A program made the translations under genes and the position numbers. Positions 53,023 to 61,702 of a stretch of 64,000 nucleotides of DNA are shown one piece after another; within the stretch, counting starts at the first letter, position 1, and each line of letters opens with the position of its first letter. Below the pieces are notes generated by a model, which did no database searches, was not told the DNA's origin, and saw only the letters and a list, made by a program, of their open reading frames with translations. This DNA is from Planotetraspora mira (GTDB lineage: Bacteria > Actinomycetota > Actinomycetes > Streptosporangiales > Streptosporangiaceae), in assembly GCF_016863275.1 (NCBI RefSeq), contig NZ_BOOO01000030.1:1-64000 (forward strand), given 5' to 3'.

Positions 53023-53817
53023 TCAGGACCTCCAGCGCCAGCCGTGGTCGACCGGGCCGATGCCCGCCCCGAGAGGGAACCCACGCGCGATCGCCCCTGT
53101 GACGTACTCCTTGGCCTGCCGTACCGCACCGGGGACGTCCTCTCCCAGCGCCAGGTAGGAGGCGATGGCGGAGGCGAGCGTGCAGCCGGTGCCGTGGGTG
53201 TGCCGGTTGTCGTGCCGTTCCGCGGTGAAGCGGAAGCTCCGGGATCCGTCGGTGAGCAGGTCGACGGGCTCGCCGGGCAGATGCCCGCCCTTGATCAGCG
53301 CCCAGGTCGGCCCCAGCGCCAGCACGGCCTCGGCCGCCCGGGGCAGATCACCCTCGTCCTCGACCTTGACGCCCGTGAGCTGCGCGACCTCCCACAGGTT
53401 CGGGGTCACGACGGTCGCGACGGGGAGCAGCCGGGTCTTCACCGTGCCCACGGCCTCGGGCGCGAGGAGGGAGTCGCCGTGCTTGGAGACGCCGACCGGG
53501 TCCACCACGACGGGCGCGGCGACGCCGGAGAGCACGTCGGCGACGGTCTCCACGAGCGCCGGGGAGGCCAGCATGCCGGTCTTGATCGCCTGGGTGCCGA
53601 TGTCCCCGAGAACGGAGTCGAGCTGAGCCCGTACCGCCTCGGGGGGGAGCTCCCAGTAACCCTGGACACCCAGCGAGTTCTGGGCCGTCACGGCGGCGAT
53701 CACGCTCATCCCGTGGACGCCCAGGGCCAGCATCGTCTTGAGGTCGGCCTGGATTCCGGCGCCCCCGCCGGAGTCCGAGCCCGCGATCGTCAGCACACGT
53801 GGAGGGGTGGTGGTCAT
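53023..53817 (-). CDS. thiD: Hydroxymethylpyrimidine/phosphomethylpyrimidine kinase
   Basis: The 264-residue ribokinase-fold enzyme has [16 protein letters not shown] at the N-terminus, [13 protein letters not shown] in the middle and anion-hole [15 protein letters not shown]. It phosphorylates HMP and HMP-P to give HMP-PP for thiamine synthesis. ATG at 53817. It follows the carbohydrate-binding membrane protein gene by 43 bp and thiL lies further upstream, all on one strand. No TPP riboswitch was seen. Confidence 0.94.
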   Translation of the reverse strand: MTTTPPRVLTIAGSDSGGGAGIQADLKTMLALGVHGMSVIAAVTAQNSLGVQGYWELPPEAVRAQLDSVLGDIGTQAIKTGMLASPALVETVADVLSGVAAPVVVDPVGVSKHGDSLLAPEAVGTVKTRLLPVATVVTPNLWEVAQLTGVKVEDEGDLPRAAEAVLALGPTWALIKGGHLPGEPVDLLTDGSRSFRFTAERHDNRHTHGTGCTLASAIASYLALGEDVPGAVRQAKEYVTGAIARGFPLGAGIGPVDHGWRWRS

Positions 53818-53860
53818 GCCCCCATCAAACCAGGACCGATGGGGATCGCCCGCGTCACGG

Positions 53861-54814
53861 TCACCGGCTGGAGACGGTGCACTCACCTCCGGCGAGGGAG
53901 CATCCGCCGGGTGACCGGAACGAGCCGTACCCGAAGATCGTCACCGTGATGTCACGTCCGCTCCGCAGCGGCCGGCTGGAGACGATCGTGCTCCCCTGCG
54001 TTTTCACGCCTCCCTGGTTCGAGTACGCCCCCGCGATCTTGGCCCCGAGGGGGAGGTCGACGGCCCAGGAGTCGAGGTCGGCGGCCTCGTTGTGCACCGT
54101 GACCTCTGCCCGGTAGCCCCGAGAGAAGAGCTCGACGCTCACGCGCACCCGGTTCGGGGCGGCCGGCTGGGTGGTCGCCGGCACGGACGCTCCGCCATCG
54201 GGAGAGGGAGGAGGAGGCGCGGCGCCGAGCACCGGCGAGGACGCGCTCGGCGTCGTCCCGGCGGGGGTCTGCGTGACGGCACGGGTCGGCGAGTTGCCGG
54301 GCTCGGGAACCGCGGTGGTACCCGGAGTGGCCGAGGTGGTCGTGCTGGTGGCAGGGCTGGGTGTGACGCCGGGCGTGGCGCTGTGCGAGACGAGGGGCGT
54401 CTGTCCAGCGGAGATCGTGGGAGCGGGGGATGCCGGGCCGTCGCTGGTCTGACGACCGTCCGTGGGGACGGTGTCCGCCGCCTGCTCGGCGCTGCACTGG
54501 TTGGGCGCGGCACAACTCGCACCCGACGGCTGGACGGTGAGCTCGGTGCGCCCCGACAACACCCGCACGCCACCGACGATCAGACCCAGGGTCAGCACGA
54601 CCGAGACGCCCGACACGAGAGCCAGCCTTCGCAGCCCCTTCGAGGGCACGTCGCCCAGTGCGGCGTCACCGCTCAGCCCGGGGCTCCGCCGGGTCTCCTC
54701 ACCCTCCTGCCGGCCCTCCGTCAGACCGCCGGACCGGATGGCCGCGTCCGTCCCTTCGCCCGGTAAGGGCGGGTGTTCCGCTCCGCCCTGATGTTCTGCC
54801 GCGTGGCGACCCAT
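53861..54814 (-). CDS. Membrane-anchored protein with CBM2-like domain
   Basis: The 317-residue protein has a cytoplasmic N-terminus (1-60), one transmembrane helix (about 64-86), a long Thr/Pro/Ser linker (about 108-225) and a C-terminal beta-domain. The latter ([20 protein letters not shown]... [20 protein letters not shown]) resembles carbohydrate-binding module 2 with a terminal disulfide pair. It would display a glycan-binding domain outside the cell. No catalytic domain is present. It lies between thiL and thiD, an unexpected place. The domain call is moderate. Confidence 0.65.
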   Translation of the reverse strand: MGRHAAEHQGGAEHPPLPGEGTDAAIRSGGLTEGRQEGEETRRSPGLSGDAALGDVPSKGLRRLALVSGVSVVLTLGLIVGGVRVLSGRTELTVQPSGASCAAPNQCSAEQAADTVPTDGRQTSDGPASPAPTISAGQTPLVSHSATPGVTPSPATSTTTSATPGTTAVPEPGNSPTRAVTQTPAGTTPSASSPVLGAAPPPPSPDGGASVPATTQPAAPNRVRVSVELFSRGYRAEVTVHNEAADLDSWAVDLPLGAKIAGAYSNQGGVKTQGSTIVSSRPLRSGRDITVTIFGYGSFRSPGGCSLAGGECTVSSR

Positions 54815-54885
54815 GAGGGTCCTTTCCTGTTGGTGACCGCCTTACTTAATAACAGAGCTAATTAATCCTTGTCACAAAATTCCCC

Positions 54886-55875
54886 TCATTCTCGGAAGTG
54901 ATCCCAGCCACCCGAGGCCTCGGCACGCCCGCTGACCTCTGCCTTCGCTTCCCCATCCGCGACGGACACCTGCCCGACGACACGCCAGGAAGGGGGGAGC
55001 GGGGCGTCCCGGGGAAAGGTCGCGGCGAGCGCGTGGTCGTCGCCCCCGGTGAGGACCCACTCCAGAGGATCGGCGCCCAGTTCGGCGGCGAGCCGGGCCA
55101 TCGCCTCGGGCACGGGCAGCGCGCCGGGGTCGAGGACGATCCGCACACCGCTGGCGGTCGCCACGTGGCCGAGATCCTGCAGCAAACCGTCGCTGACGTC
55201 GAGCATGGCCGTGGCGCCGAGCCCGGCCGCCTCCGGCCCGCACGCGTACGGCGGGGCCGGCCGGCGGTGGGCCGCCACGAACTCGTCCGCGATCTCCGCA
55301 GATCCGGCCTCGGCGCTTCTCTGCTCCGCCGAGAGGTAGGCGAGGCCGGCGGCGGCGTATCCCAACCGGCCCGCGACCGCGACCACGTCGCCCGGCCGCG
55401 CGCCCGACCGGGTCACCGGCGTCCGCCCGCCGAGATCGCCGAGGGCGGTCACCCCGATCACCACGGTGTCCGAGCGCGCGATGTCTCCCCCGGCGACCGT
55501 GGCCCCGACCAGAGCGCATTCGTCCCGGAAGCCGTCGGTCAGGGCGTCCAGCCACTCGGCCGACGCCTCGCCGGGCAACCCCAGGCCGACCACGATCGCC
55601 GTGGGATTCGCCCCCATGGCAACGATGTCGGAAAGATTCTGTGCTGCGGCTTTTCTACCTATGTCGTACCCACTGGACCAATCGCGACGGAAGTGCCTAC
55701 CCTCAATCAGGAGATCGGTACTCACCACGACCCGTCCATCAGGTGCCTCCAGGATCGCGGCGTCGTCGCCGGGGCCCAGGATCACCCCCGAGCCTTGGGG
55801 CAGGCGTCCCGAAATTCGCCTGATCACACCGAATTCACCGAGATCTCCGACTCTGATGACACACCCCTTGTGCAT
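54886..55875 (-). CDS. thiL: Thiamine-monophosphate kinase
   Basis: The 329-residue enzyme has the PurM-like N-terminus GDLGEFGVIRRI, GPGDDAAIL, VVSTDLLIEGRHF and AAQNLSDIVAMGANPTA, then MLDVSDGLLQDLGHVA and LTGGDDHALAATFP. It phosphorylates thiamine monophosphate to the active pyrophosphate. ATG at 55875; no ribosome site, so possibly leaderless. It diverges from the Lrp-type regulator gene over 47 bp. Confidence 0.93.
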   Translation of the reverse strand: MHKGCVIRVGDLGEFGVIRRISGRLPQGSGVILGPGDDAAILEAPDGRVVVSTDLLIEGRHFRRDWSSGYDIGRKAAAQNLSDIVAMGANPTAIVVGLGLPGEASAEWLDALTDGFRDECALVGATVAGGDIARSDTVVIGVTALGDLGGRTPVTRSGARPGDVVAVAGRLGYAAAGLAYLSAEQRSAEAGSAEIADEFVAAHRRPAPPYACGPEAAGLGATAMLDVSDGLLQDLGHVATASGVRIVLDPGALPVPEAMARLAAELGADPLEWVLTGGDDHALAATFPRDAPLPPSWRVVGQVSVADGEAKAEVSGRAEASGGWDHFRE

Positions 55876-55922
55876 TCGAGGTACGGTTACGCTCCGGCAC
55901 TGATCTCTATCCGGAGGACGTG

Positions 55923-56156
55923 ATGGTGCAGGCCTACATCCTTATCCAGACCGAGGTCGGCAAGGCCGCCGATGTGGCCGGGCAGATCGCGTCGATCGTG
56001 GGCGTCACGCAGGCCGAGGATGTCACCGGCCCCTATGACGTGATCGTCCGGGCCGAGGCCCGGGACGTGGACGAACTCGGCAAGCTCGTCGTGGCCCAGA
56101 TTCAGGCGGTGGCGGGCATCACACGTACGCTTACGTGTCCGATAGTCCACATTTAG
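55923..56156 (+). CDS. Stand-alone Lrp/AsnC ligand-binding domain protein
   Basis: The 77-residue protein (MVQAYILIQTEVGKAADVAG...GPYDVIVRAEARDVDELGKLV) is just the RAM effector domain of Lrp/AsnC, without a DNA-binding helix-turn-helix. Such SARP/Lrp-RAM proteins form dimers and modulate amino acid metabolism or regulators. ATG at 55923 follows GGAGG. The family is clear; its function here is unknown. Confidence 0.85.
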   Translation: MVQAYILIQTEVGKAADVAGQIASIVGVTQAEDVTGPYDVIVRAEARDVDELGKLVVAQIQAVAGITRTLTCPIVHI

Positions 56157-56205
56157 CCCGGTCCGGCGGGCCTCGACAACCGCCGGACAGCCGATCTGGA
56201 AGACC

Positions 56206-56652
56206 ATGCCAAGACCAGCCCTGCCCGCTGGGGCGGCGGCCGCACTCGCGGCTCTGACCGTCCTGGCCGGATGTTCCGGTGTCGTGCGCGTCGACCCGCC
56301 CACGCCCACGGGCACCGCCGCGGCCGCGTGCGAGAAGCTCGCCGCCGCGCTTCCCCGCAAGCTCGACGGGCTCGACCGCGTCGCGTCCGAGCCCGCCTCG
56401 CCGTACGTCGTGGTCTGGGGCGAGGGCGAGATCGCCCTGCGCTGCGGCGTCGACCGGCCCGCCGCGATGGACGCCACCGCCGACGTGTCGGACGTCAACG
56501 GCATCGGCTGGTTCAACGATCCGCAGCGGCCGGCGCTGTACACCGCCGTCAACCGCGAGGCGTACGTCGAGGTGACGATCTCCCCCCAGCACAAGCCCGC
56601 TGAGGTCCAGGTCGACCTCGCCGGACCCATCAAGGCCGCCATCCCTCAGTGA
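56206..56652 (+). CDS. DUF3515 lipoprotein
   Basis: The 148-residue protein has a signal with a lipobox (LTVLAGC, lipidated Cys near 23) and a mature region with RCGVDRPAAM and VNREAYVEVTISP typical of the DUF3515 family, which is conserved in actinobacteria next to ddl. Extracytoplasmic; function unknown. ATG at 56206. It converges with ddl, whose stop is 1 bp away. Confidence 0.83.
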   Translation: MPRPALPAGAAAALAALTVLAGCSGVVRVDPPTPTGTAAAACEKLAAALPRKLDGLDRVASEPASPYVVVWGEGEIALRCGVDRPAAMDATADVSDVNGIGWFNDPQRPALYTAVNREAYVEVTISPQHKPAEVQVDLAGPIKAAIPQ

Positions 56653-56653
56653 G

Positions 56654-57769
56654 TCAGCGCAGCCCGGCCGGCCTGTTGTAGGCGAGCTGGATCAGCCGGT
56701 CGACGAGATCGGCGTACGGCAGGCCGCTCGCGGCCCACAACTGCGGGGCGACCGAGAGGGACGTGAAGCCGGGCATGGTGTTGATCTCGTTCAGCACGAG
56801 CTCGCCCGACGGCGTGTAGAAGAAGTCGACCCGGGACAGTCCCTCGCATCCGAGCGACTCGAAGGCCTGTACGGCCATGGCCCGCAGCGCCTCGATCGTC
56901 TCCTCCGGGATGTCGGCGGGCACGTCGAGCGCCATCTGGTCGGGGTAGTACTTGGCCTCGAAGTCGAAGAACTCGTGCTCGCCCCTGACCAGGACCTCAC
57001 CGGGGATGCTCGCCTCCGCGGGCGCGTCGCCGAGGGACTCCAGCACGGCGCACTCGATCTCACGGCCGACGATGGCGGCCTCGACCAGCACCTTGGGATC
57101 ATGGGCCCGGGCGAACTCGACCGCCGCCTCGAGGGACTCGATGTCGTGGGCCTTGGAGATGCCCTGCGACGACCCGGCGCGGGCCGGCTTCACGAAAACC
57201 GGCCAGCCGAGCTCCTCGACCTCCTTGAGCACCCGCGCGCGGTCCGTCCGCCAGTCACGGTCACGGACGACGACGAACGGCCCCACGGGCAGCCCGGCCG
57301 CCCGCAGAACGAGCTTCATGTAGGCCTTGTCCATGCCGACGGCGCTGGCCAGCACGCCGGACCCCACGTAACGCACCCCGGCCATCTCCAGCAGTCCCTG
57401 GATGGTGCCGTCCTCGCCGAAGGGGCCGTGCATGACGGGGAAGACGACGTCGACCTCACCGAGAGACCGCGGGATCTGCCCCGGCTCGAGGGCGACGAGT
57501 GAGCCCGACTCGGACGGCAGCGCGAGAGCCGTACCGGACTCCTCGACGGAGGGCAGACGGCCCGCCTCGATCGCATAACTCTGGCTGCCGGAGGCCAGCA
57601 CCCAGCGCCCGTCCTGGGCGATGCCGATGGGGAACACCTCGTACTTTGAGCGGTCGATCGCCTCAAGCACGCTTCCGGCGCCCATCAGGGAAACGGCGTG
57701 CTCGGAGTTGCGTCCTCCGAAGACGACCGCCACACGTATACGCGACCGTGACTCGCGAACCTCGTTCAT
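56654..57769 (-). CDS. ddl: D-alanine--D-alanine ligase
   Basis: The 371-residue ATP-grasp enzyme has VVFGGRNSEHAVSL, FPVMHGPFGEDGT, VKPARAGSSQGI and EINTMPGFT. The omega loop reads EAKYYPDQ, keeping the Lys-Tyr pair of ordinary D-Ala-D-Ala ligases rather than the pattern of VanA-type D-Ala-D-Lac ligases. It makes the dipeptide for peptidoglycan precursors. ATG at 57769. It follows the PLP enzyme by 40 bp and gpsA and plsC on the same strand. Confidence 0.95.
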   Translation of the reverse strand: MNEVRESRSRIRVAVVFGGRNSEHAVSLMGAGSVLEAIDRSKYEVFPIGIAQDGRWVLASGSQSYAIEAGRLPSVEESGTALALPSESGSLVALEPGQIPRSLGEVDVVFPVMHGPFGEDGTIQGLLEMAGVRYVGSGVLASAVGMDKAYMKLVLRAAGLPVGPFVVVRDRDWRTDRARVLKEVEELGWPVFVKPARAGSSQGISKAHDIESLEAAVEFARAHDPKVLVEAAIVGREIECAVLESLGDAPAEASIPGEVLVRGEHEFFDFEAKYYPDQMALDVPADIPEETIEALRAMAVQAFESLGCEGLSRVDFFYTPSGELVLNEINTMPGFTSLSVAPQLWAASGLPYADLVDRLIQLAYNRPAGLR

Positions 57770-57809
57770 GATGCCCGAATCTACCGTGTCTGGGGTGCAA
57801 AACGGCTTG

Positions 57810-59048
57810 TCAGCCGCGCGCCGGACTGGTGGAACGCAGCGTGTCGAGCGCCTGGGTGACGTCCATGATGAGGTCGTCGGCGTCCTCGAGCCCGATCGAG
57901 AACCGCACGGCTCCCGCGTCGACCCCGGAAAGCGCCTCGTCGGAACGGGCGACCGAGGCGAGGTGCATGACCTTGGTGTGGGTGCCGCCGACGGAGGAGG
58001 CGATCCCGGCGAGGCGCAGGCCGTCCGCCAGGGTCATGCCCGCCGAGTACCCGCCGTGAGGGATTACGGTCATGCACGCGCCGAACCGGGTGCCCTCGGG
58101 TCCGGAGTCGAAGACGAGCCGGGCGAGTTGGTGAGCGGGGTGGCCCGGCAGACCCGGGTAGTCGACCCGGCGCACGGCCGGGTGCTTGGCCACGGCGGCC
58201 GCGACCTCCATCGCCGTCGCGCACATCCGCCGCACGCGCAGGGTCAGCGTCTCCAGGCCCCGGTGCAGGAGGAACGCGTCGTCCGGCGAGAGCGCACCGC
58301 CCGTGGCGACACGGACCTCACGGATCTGGGCCATCAGGTCGTGGCGCCCGACCACCACGCCGCCGGTGCTGTCGTCGTGCCCGCCCAGATACTTGGTGGC
58401 CGAGTGGACGACCAGGTCAGCGCCGTGCTCGAGCGGACGGCACACGATCGGGGTGGCGGTCGAGGAGTCGACGACGAGCAGGGCCCCCGCCTCGCTGGCT
58501 ATCCGGTAGAGACCACGGATGTCGGCCACCATCATCGTCGGGTGGGCCAGCGCCTCCGCGTACACGATCTTCGTCGTCGACCGCATCGCGGCGTGGACCC
58601 GCCGCAGGTCGGTGTAGTCGACGAAGTCCACGGTCACCCCGAACCGGGACAACACGTCGGTCAGCAGCGCGTACGTCCCCCCGTGCACGGGGGCGGGCGC
58701 CACGACGTGCGCCCCGGCGCGGAGGAAGCTCAGGAAGACCGTGTTGATCGCGGCCATTCCCGACGGGAAGGCCTGGCCCGACACGTCATCGGGTGCGGCG
58801 GCGCCTTCGAGGGCCGCCACCCCGGCGGCGAAGGCCGCGACGGTCGGGTTGTCGAGGCGGCTGTAGGCGAAACCCGGCATGCGGCCCGCCAGGACGTCGG
58901 CGTGCTCGCCGGACGACTCGAAACTCCACGAGGCGGTCCGCCAGACGGGAAGGCCGATCGGGACCTGACGAGGCAGCGGAGGCGAGGGCAGATGGACGGC
59001 CCGGGTGTTCTCCCCGGGCCTCTTCCGCGACCGCCTCATGGGGTTCAC
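57810..59048 (-). CDS. Cys/Met metabolism PLP enzyme (trans-sulfuration family)
   Basis: The 412-residue fold-type I PLP enzyme has FAYSRLDNPT and GAALEGA at the N-terminus, QAFPSGMAAI, VVDSSTATP and the Schiff-base Lys in HSATKYLGGHDDSTGG. It belongs with cystathionine gamma-synthase/lyase and methionine gamma-lyase; which reaction it performs is not resolved. Its GTG start overlaps the gpsA stop by 4 bases. It is the usual neighbour of gpsA and ddl in Streptosporangiales-like genomes. Confidence 0.85.
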   Translation of the reverse strand: MNPMRRSRKRPGENTRAVHLPSPPLPRQVPIGLPVWRTASWSFESSGEHADVLAGRMPGFAYSRLDNPTVAAFAAGVAALEGAAAPDDVSGQAFPSGMAAINTVFLSFLRAGAHVVAPAPVHGGTYALLTDVLSRFGVTVDFVDYTDLRRVHAAMRSTTKIVYAEALAHPTMMVADIRGLYRIASEAGALLVVDSSTATPIVCRPLEHGADLVVHSATKYLGGHDDSTGGVVVGRHDLMAQIREVRVATGGALSPDDAFLLHRGLETLTLRVRRMCATAMEVAAAVAKHPAVRRVDYPGLPGHPAHQLARLVFDSGPEGTRFGACMTVIPHGGYSAGMTLADGLRLAGIASSVGGTHTKVMHLASVARSDEALSGVDAGAVRFSIGLEDADDLIMDVTQALDTLRSTSPARG

Positions 59049-60052
59049 AGACCGTATCGCTCCGGTTTGGGAGTCCGGTTCATCAGCAGGAGCGCGGCCT
59101 CACTGGGCGTCAGACCGTCGTGGACCACTCCCACGACCACCTCGGTGATGGGCATCTCCACATCGTGCTTCCTGGCCAGCTCGAGGACCGACTCGCAGGA
59201 CTTCACGCCCTCGGCCGTCTGCTTGGTCGCGGCCACGACCTCGGCCAGTGTCATGCCGCGCCCGAGGTTCTCCCCGAAGGTCCGGTTCCTGGACAGGGGC
59301 GACGTGCAGGTCGCGATCAGGTCGCCCATCCCCGCGAGACCGGCGAAGGTGTGCTGGTCGGCGCCGAGCGCCCCGCCCAGCCGGGCGATCTCGGCGAGCC
59401 CGCGGGTTATCAGCGTGGCCCGGATGTTGTCGCCGAGGCCCATGCCCGCCGCGACGCCCACGGCCAGTGCGATGACGTTCTTGACCGCGCCGCCGAGCTC
59501 GACGCCGACGACGTCGGCGTTCGTGTAGGTGCGGAACCACGGCAGGTGGCAGGCGTCCTGGAGCCTGCCGGCCACCTCCTCGTCCGTACAGGCGACGACG
59601 GCCGCGGCCGGCTGCCGCCGGGCCAGCTCGGGGACCAGGTTGGGCCCGGAGACCACCGCCACACGGCTCTCCGGCACCTCGGCGACCTCGCAGATGACCT
59701 CGCTCATCCGCTTGCCGGTGCCCACCTCGACGCCCTTCATCAGGCTGACCAGCACGGCGCCGGGCGGGATGGCGTCCTTCCACACCGCGAGGTTGCCGCG
59801 CAGCGTCTGCGCGGGGACGGCGAGGACGACGAAGTCCGCCCCGTCCATGGCCGCGACGGGATCGGTCGTGGCGCGCAGGGTCTCGGGCAGCTTCACGCCG
59901 GGAAGGTATTCGGGGTTCTCGTGCCGATCGTTGATCGCGTCGACGACCTCCGCCCGCCTCCCCCACAGGGCGGTGCTGGTGCCCGCCTCAGCGAGGATCA
60001 TCGCGAACGTGGTGCCCCACGAGCCTGTACCGAAGACGACCGCCTTGCTCAC
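59045..60052 (-). CDS. gpsA: NAD(P)-dependent glycerol-3-phosphate dehydrogenase
   Basis: The 335-residue enzyme starts with Rossmann motif FGTGSWGTTFA, then LVSLMKGVE, SGPNLVPELA and GAVKNVIALAVGVAAGMGLGDN with catalytic Lys. It makes glycerol-3-phosphate for phospholipids. GTG at 60052 (SKAVVFGTG) with GGTGA 6 nt upstream is preferred over an upstream ATG at 60073. It follows plsC by 66 bp on the same strand, so the two enzymes of early lipid synthesis are together. Confidence 0.94.
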   Translation of the reverse strand: MSKAVVFGTGSWGTTFAMILAEAGTSTALWGRRAEVVDAINDRHENPEYLPGVKLPETLRATTDPVAAMDGADFVVLAVPAQTLRGNLAVWKDAIPPGAVLVSLMKGVEVGTGKRMSEVICEVAEVPESRVAVVSGPNLVPELARRQPAAAVVACTDEEVAGRLQDACHLPWFRTYTNADVVGVELGGAVKNVIALAVGVAAGMGLGDNIRATLITRGLAEIARLGGALGADQHTFAGLAGMGDLIATCTSPLSRNRTFGENLGRGMTLAEVVAATKQTAEGVKSCESVLELARKHDVEMPITEVVVGVVHDGLTPSEAALLLMNRTPKPERYGL

Positions 60053-60118
60053 TGGTCGCTCACCACTCCTCATCGCCCAGGCTCGCGGTCACGTGCCATT
60101 CCCTACCGTACGTCGTGC

Positions 60119-60907
60119 TCAGTCCTGTGCAGCGTTTTTCGGGTCATACGGGACTTCGGGCGCCTTCTCATCCCGGATCCCGGCGAGCAGATCGGTGACC
60201 GCCGCCATGATGTCGGCCGTCGCGTCGCGCAGGACCGATCCGCGCAGCGGCAGGCCGGCGTACTTCGACAGGTCGACCGGCGGGCCGGCGACCACGTGGA
60301 ACGTCTTGCGAGGGAACAGCCGCGGCTTCTTCTCGCCGTACGGCAGGAGCTCCTGGGCACCCCAGTGGGCGATCGGGACCACCGGCACACCCGTCGCGAG
60401 GGCCAGCCGTGCCGCGCCCGTCTTGGACGCCATCGGCCACAGGTCGGGGTCGCGGGTGATCGTGCCCTCCGGGTAGAACAGGATGCAGCCGCCCGCCCTG
60501 AGCCGCTCCTCCGCGGTCTTGAGCGACTGCGTGGCCTCGGTGCTCCCGCGGTGGACCGGGATGGCCCGCAACTGGGCGACCGCGTGACCGAGCACCGGGA
60601 CCTTGAAGATCCCCGACTTGGCCAAGATGATCGGCCAGCGACCGGTGTTGTAGAGGTAGTGCGAGAGCAGCACCGGGTCCGACCAGGACAGGTGGTTGGC
60701 CGCGATGATCAGGCCGCCCTTGCGCGGGATGTTCTCGCCCCCGCGCCATCTCCGCCTGACGAACAGCAGCGACAGCGGCTTCACGATCAGGACGGCGAGG
60801 AACTCCCAGAAGCGGGGCGGGCGCGCACTGCGCCTCGAAGCGGGTGTCCGAGCCTCGCCGGACGGCGACTGCTCCACCTCTCCGGTGGGCTCGCTGGGCT
60901 GGCTCAC
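60119..60907 (-). CDS. plsC: 1-acyl-sn-glycerol-3-phosphate acyltransferase
   Basis: The 262-residue protein has an N-terminal hydrophobic anchor (FWEFLAVLIVKPLSLLFV), then the HX4D motif NHLSWSDP (His72, Asp77) and FYPEGTITRD. It acylates lysophosphatidic acid to phosphatidic acid at the membrane. GTG at 60907 follows AAGGAGGAGAA; an earlier ATG is rejected for lack of a ribosome site. The first 30 residues are acidic and low-complexity. Confidence 0.92.
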   Translation of the reverse strand: MSQPSEPTGEVEQSPSGEARTPASRRSARPPRFWEFLAVLIVKPLSLLFVRRRWRGGENIPRKGGLIIAANHLSWSDPVLLSHYLYNTGRWPIILAKSGIFKVPVLGHAVAQLRAIPVHRGSTEATQSLKTAEERLRAGGCILFYPEGTITRDPDLWPMASKTGAARLALATGVPVVPIAHWGAQELLPYGEKKPRLFPRKTFHVVAGPPVDLSKYAGLPLRGSVLRDATADIMAAVTDLLAGIRDEKAPEVPYDPKNAAQD

Positions 60908-61042
60908 TTCTCCTCCTTCACGGCCGCGTTCGACGGCCGCTGAGTCTCCATGTGTCGCATCGCTGCGCCCCGCCACCTGGCCTCCAGGTCACGCGCGCGC
61001 GGCTCAAGTCTCCCGGCTGCGCCGCCGGAATGTCGAGGCGGG

Positions 61043-61702
61043 ATGCTTAAGGTTATGCAGCTCCCTCGATGGTCCATCGTGGTGCCGGTCAAGACTCTCA
61101 TCCGGGCCAAGACACGGCTGGCCGGTGCGGCCGGGCCGTACCGGGCCGACCTGGCCGTGGCCATCGCGAGCGACACGGTGTCGGCGGCGCTGACCTGCGC
61201 TCTCGTGGCCCGCGTCGTGGTGGTGACCGCGGACCCGGTACCGGCGGAACGGCTGGCCGCGCTCGGCGCGCATGTGGTGGACGACCCGGACACGGGGCTC
61301 AACGCCGCGTTGCGGGTGGGCGCGGCGGAAGCGGTGCGGCTCGCGCCCGGCGACGCCGTGGGAGCGCTTCAGGCGGACTTGCCGGCGTTGCGGCCGCTGG
61401 AGCTGGAACGGGTGCTGACGGCGGCTCTCGACTTCGACGAGTCCTTCGTCCCGGACGCCACCGATGTGGGGACCACCTTCTACGGTGTACGGCCCGGGAT
61501 CGCGTTCCACCCGAGATTCGGGGGCGAGTCGAGAGCCAGGCACCTGTCGGGCGGAGCGAAGGAGCTGACGCTGGAGGGGATCCCCTCGGTCCGGCGGGAC
61601 GTCGACACGATCGAGGACCTCGAACAAGCCCAAGCCCTCGGCCTGGGCCCCGCCACCACCCAAATCACCCCCCACATCCTCCGCCCCACCCCTCCGCCGT
61701 GA
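61043..61702 (+). CDS. cofC: 2-phospho-L-lactate guanylyltransferase
   Basis: The 219-residue nucleotidyltransferase has WSIVVPVKTLIRAKTRLAG at the N-terminus, VVVTADPVPAERLAALGA, GAAEAVRLAPGDAVGALQADLPALRP and DVGTTFYG. It activates phospholactate or phosphoenolpyruvate with GTP in coenzyme F420 synthesis. ATG at 61043 with GAGG 4 nt upstream. Its TGA stop (61700-61702) lies inside a repeat core, GTGATCATGC, and the Pro-rich last residues (ILRPTPPP) read into the repeat flank, so the C-terminus may have been changed by the repeat. Confidence 0.88.
   Translation: MLKVMQLPRWSIVVPVKTLIRAKTRLAGAAGPYRADLAVAIASDTVSAALTCALVARVVVVTADPVPAERLAALGAHVVDDPDTGLNAALRVGAAEAVRLAPGDAVGALQADLPALRPLELERVLTAALDFDESFVPDATDVGTTFYGVRPGIAFHPRFGGESRARHLSGGAKELTLEGIPSVRRDVDTIEDLEQAQALGLGPATTQITPHILRPTPPP

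Noticed and set aside
53818-55922. TPP riboswitch upstream of the thiamine genes
   Set aside because: No CTGAGA-type thi-box sequence was seen upstream of thiL or thiD; the intervals of 43-70 bp are too short.
56654-57769. VanA-type D-Ala-D-Lac ligase
   Set aside because: The active-site loop keeps the Lys-Tyr pair (EAKYYPD) of D-Ala-D-Ala ligases, and no vanH or vanX is present.
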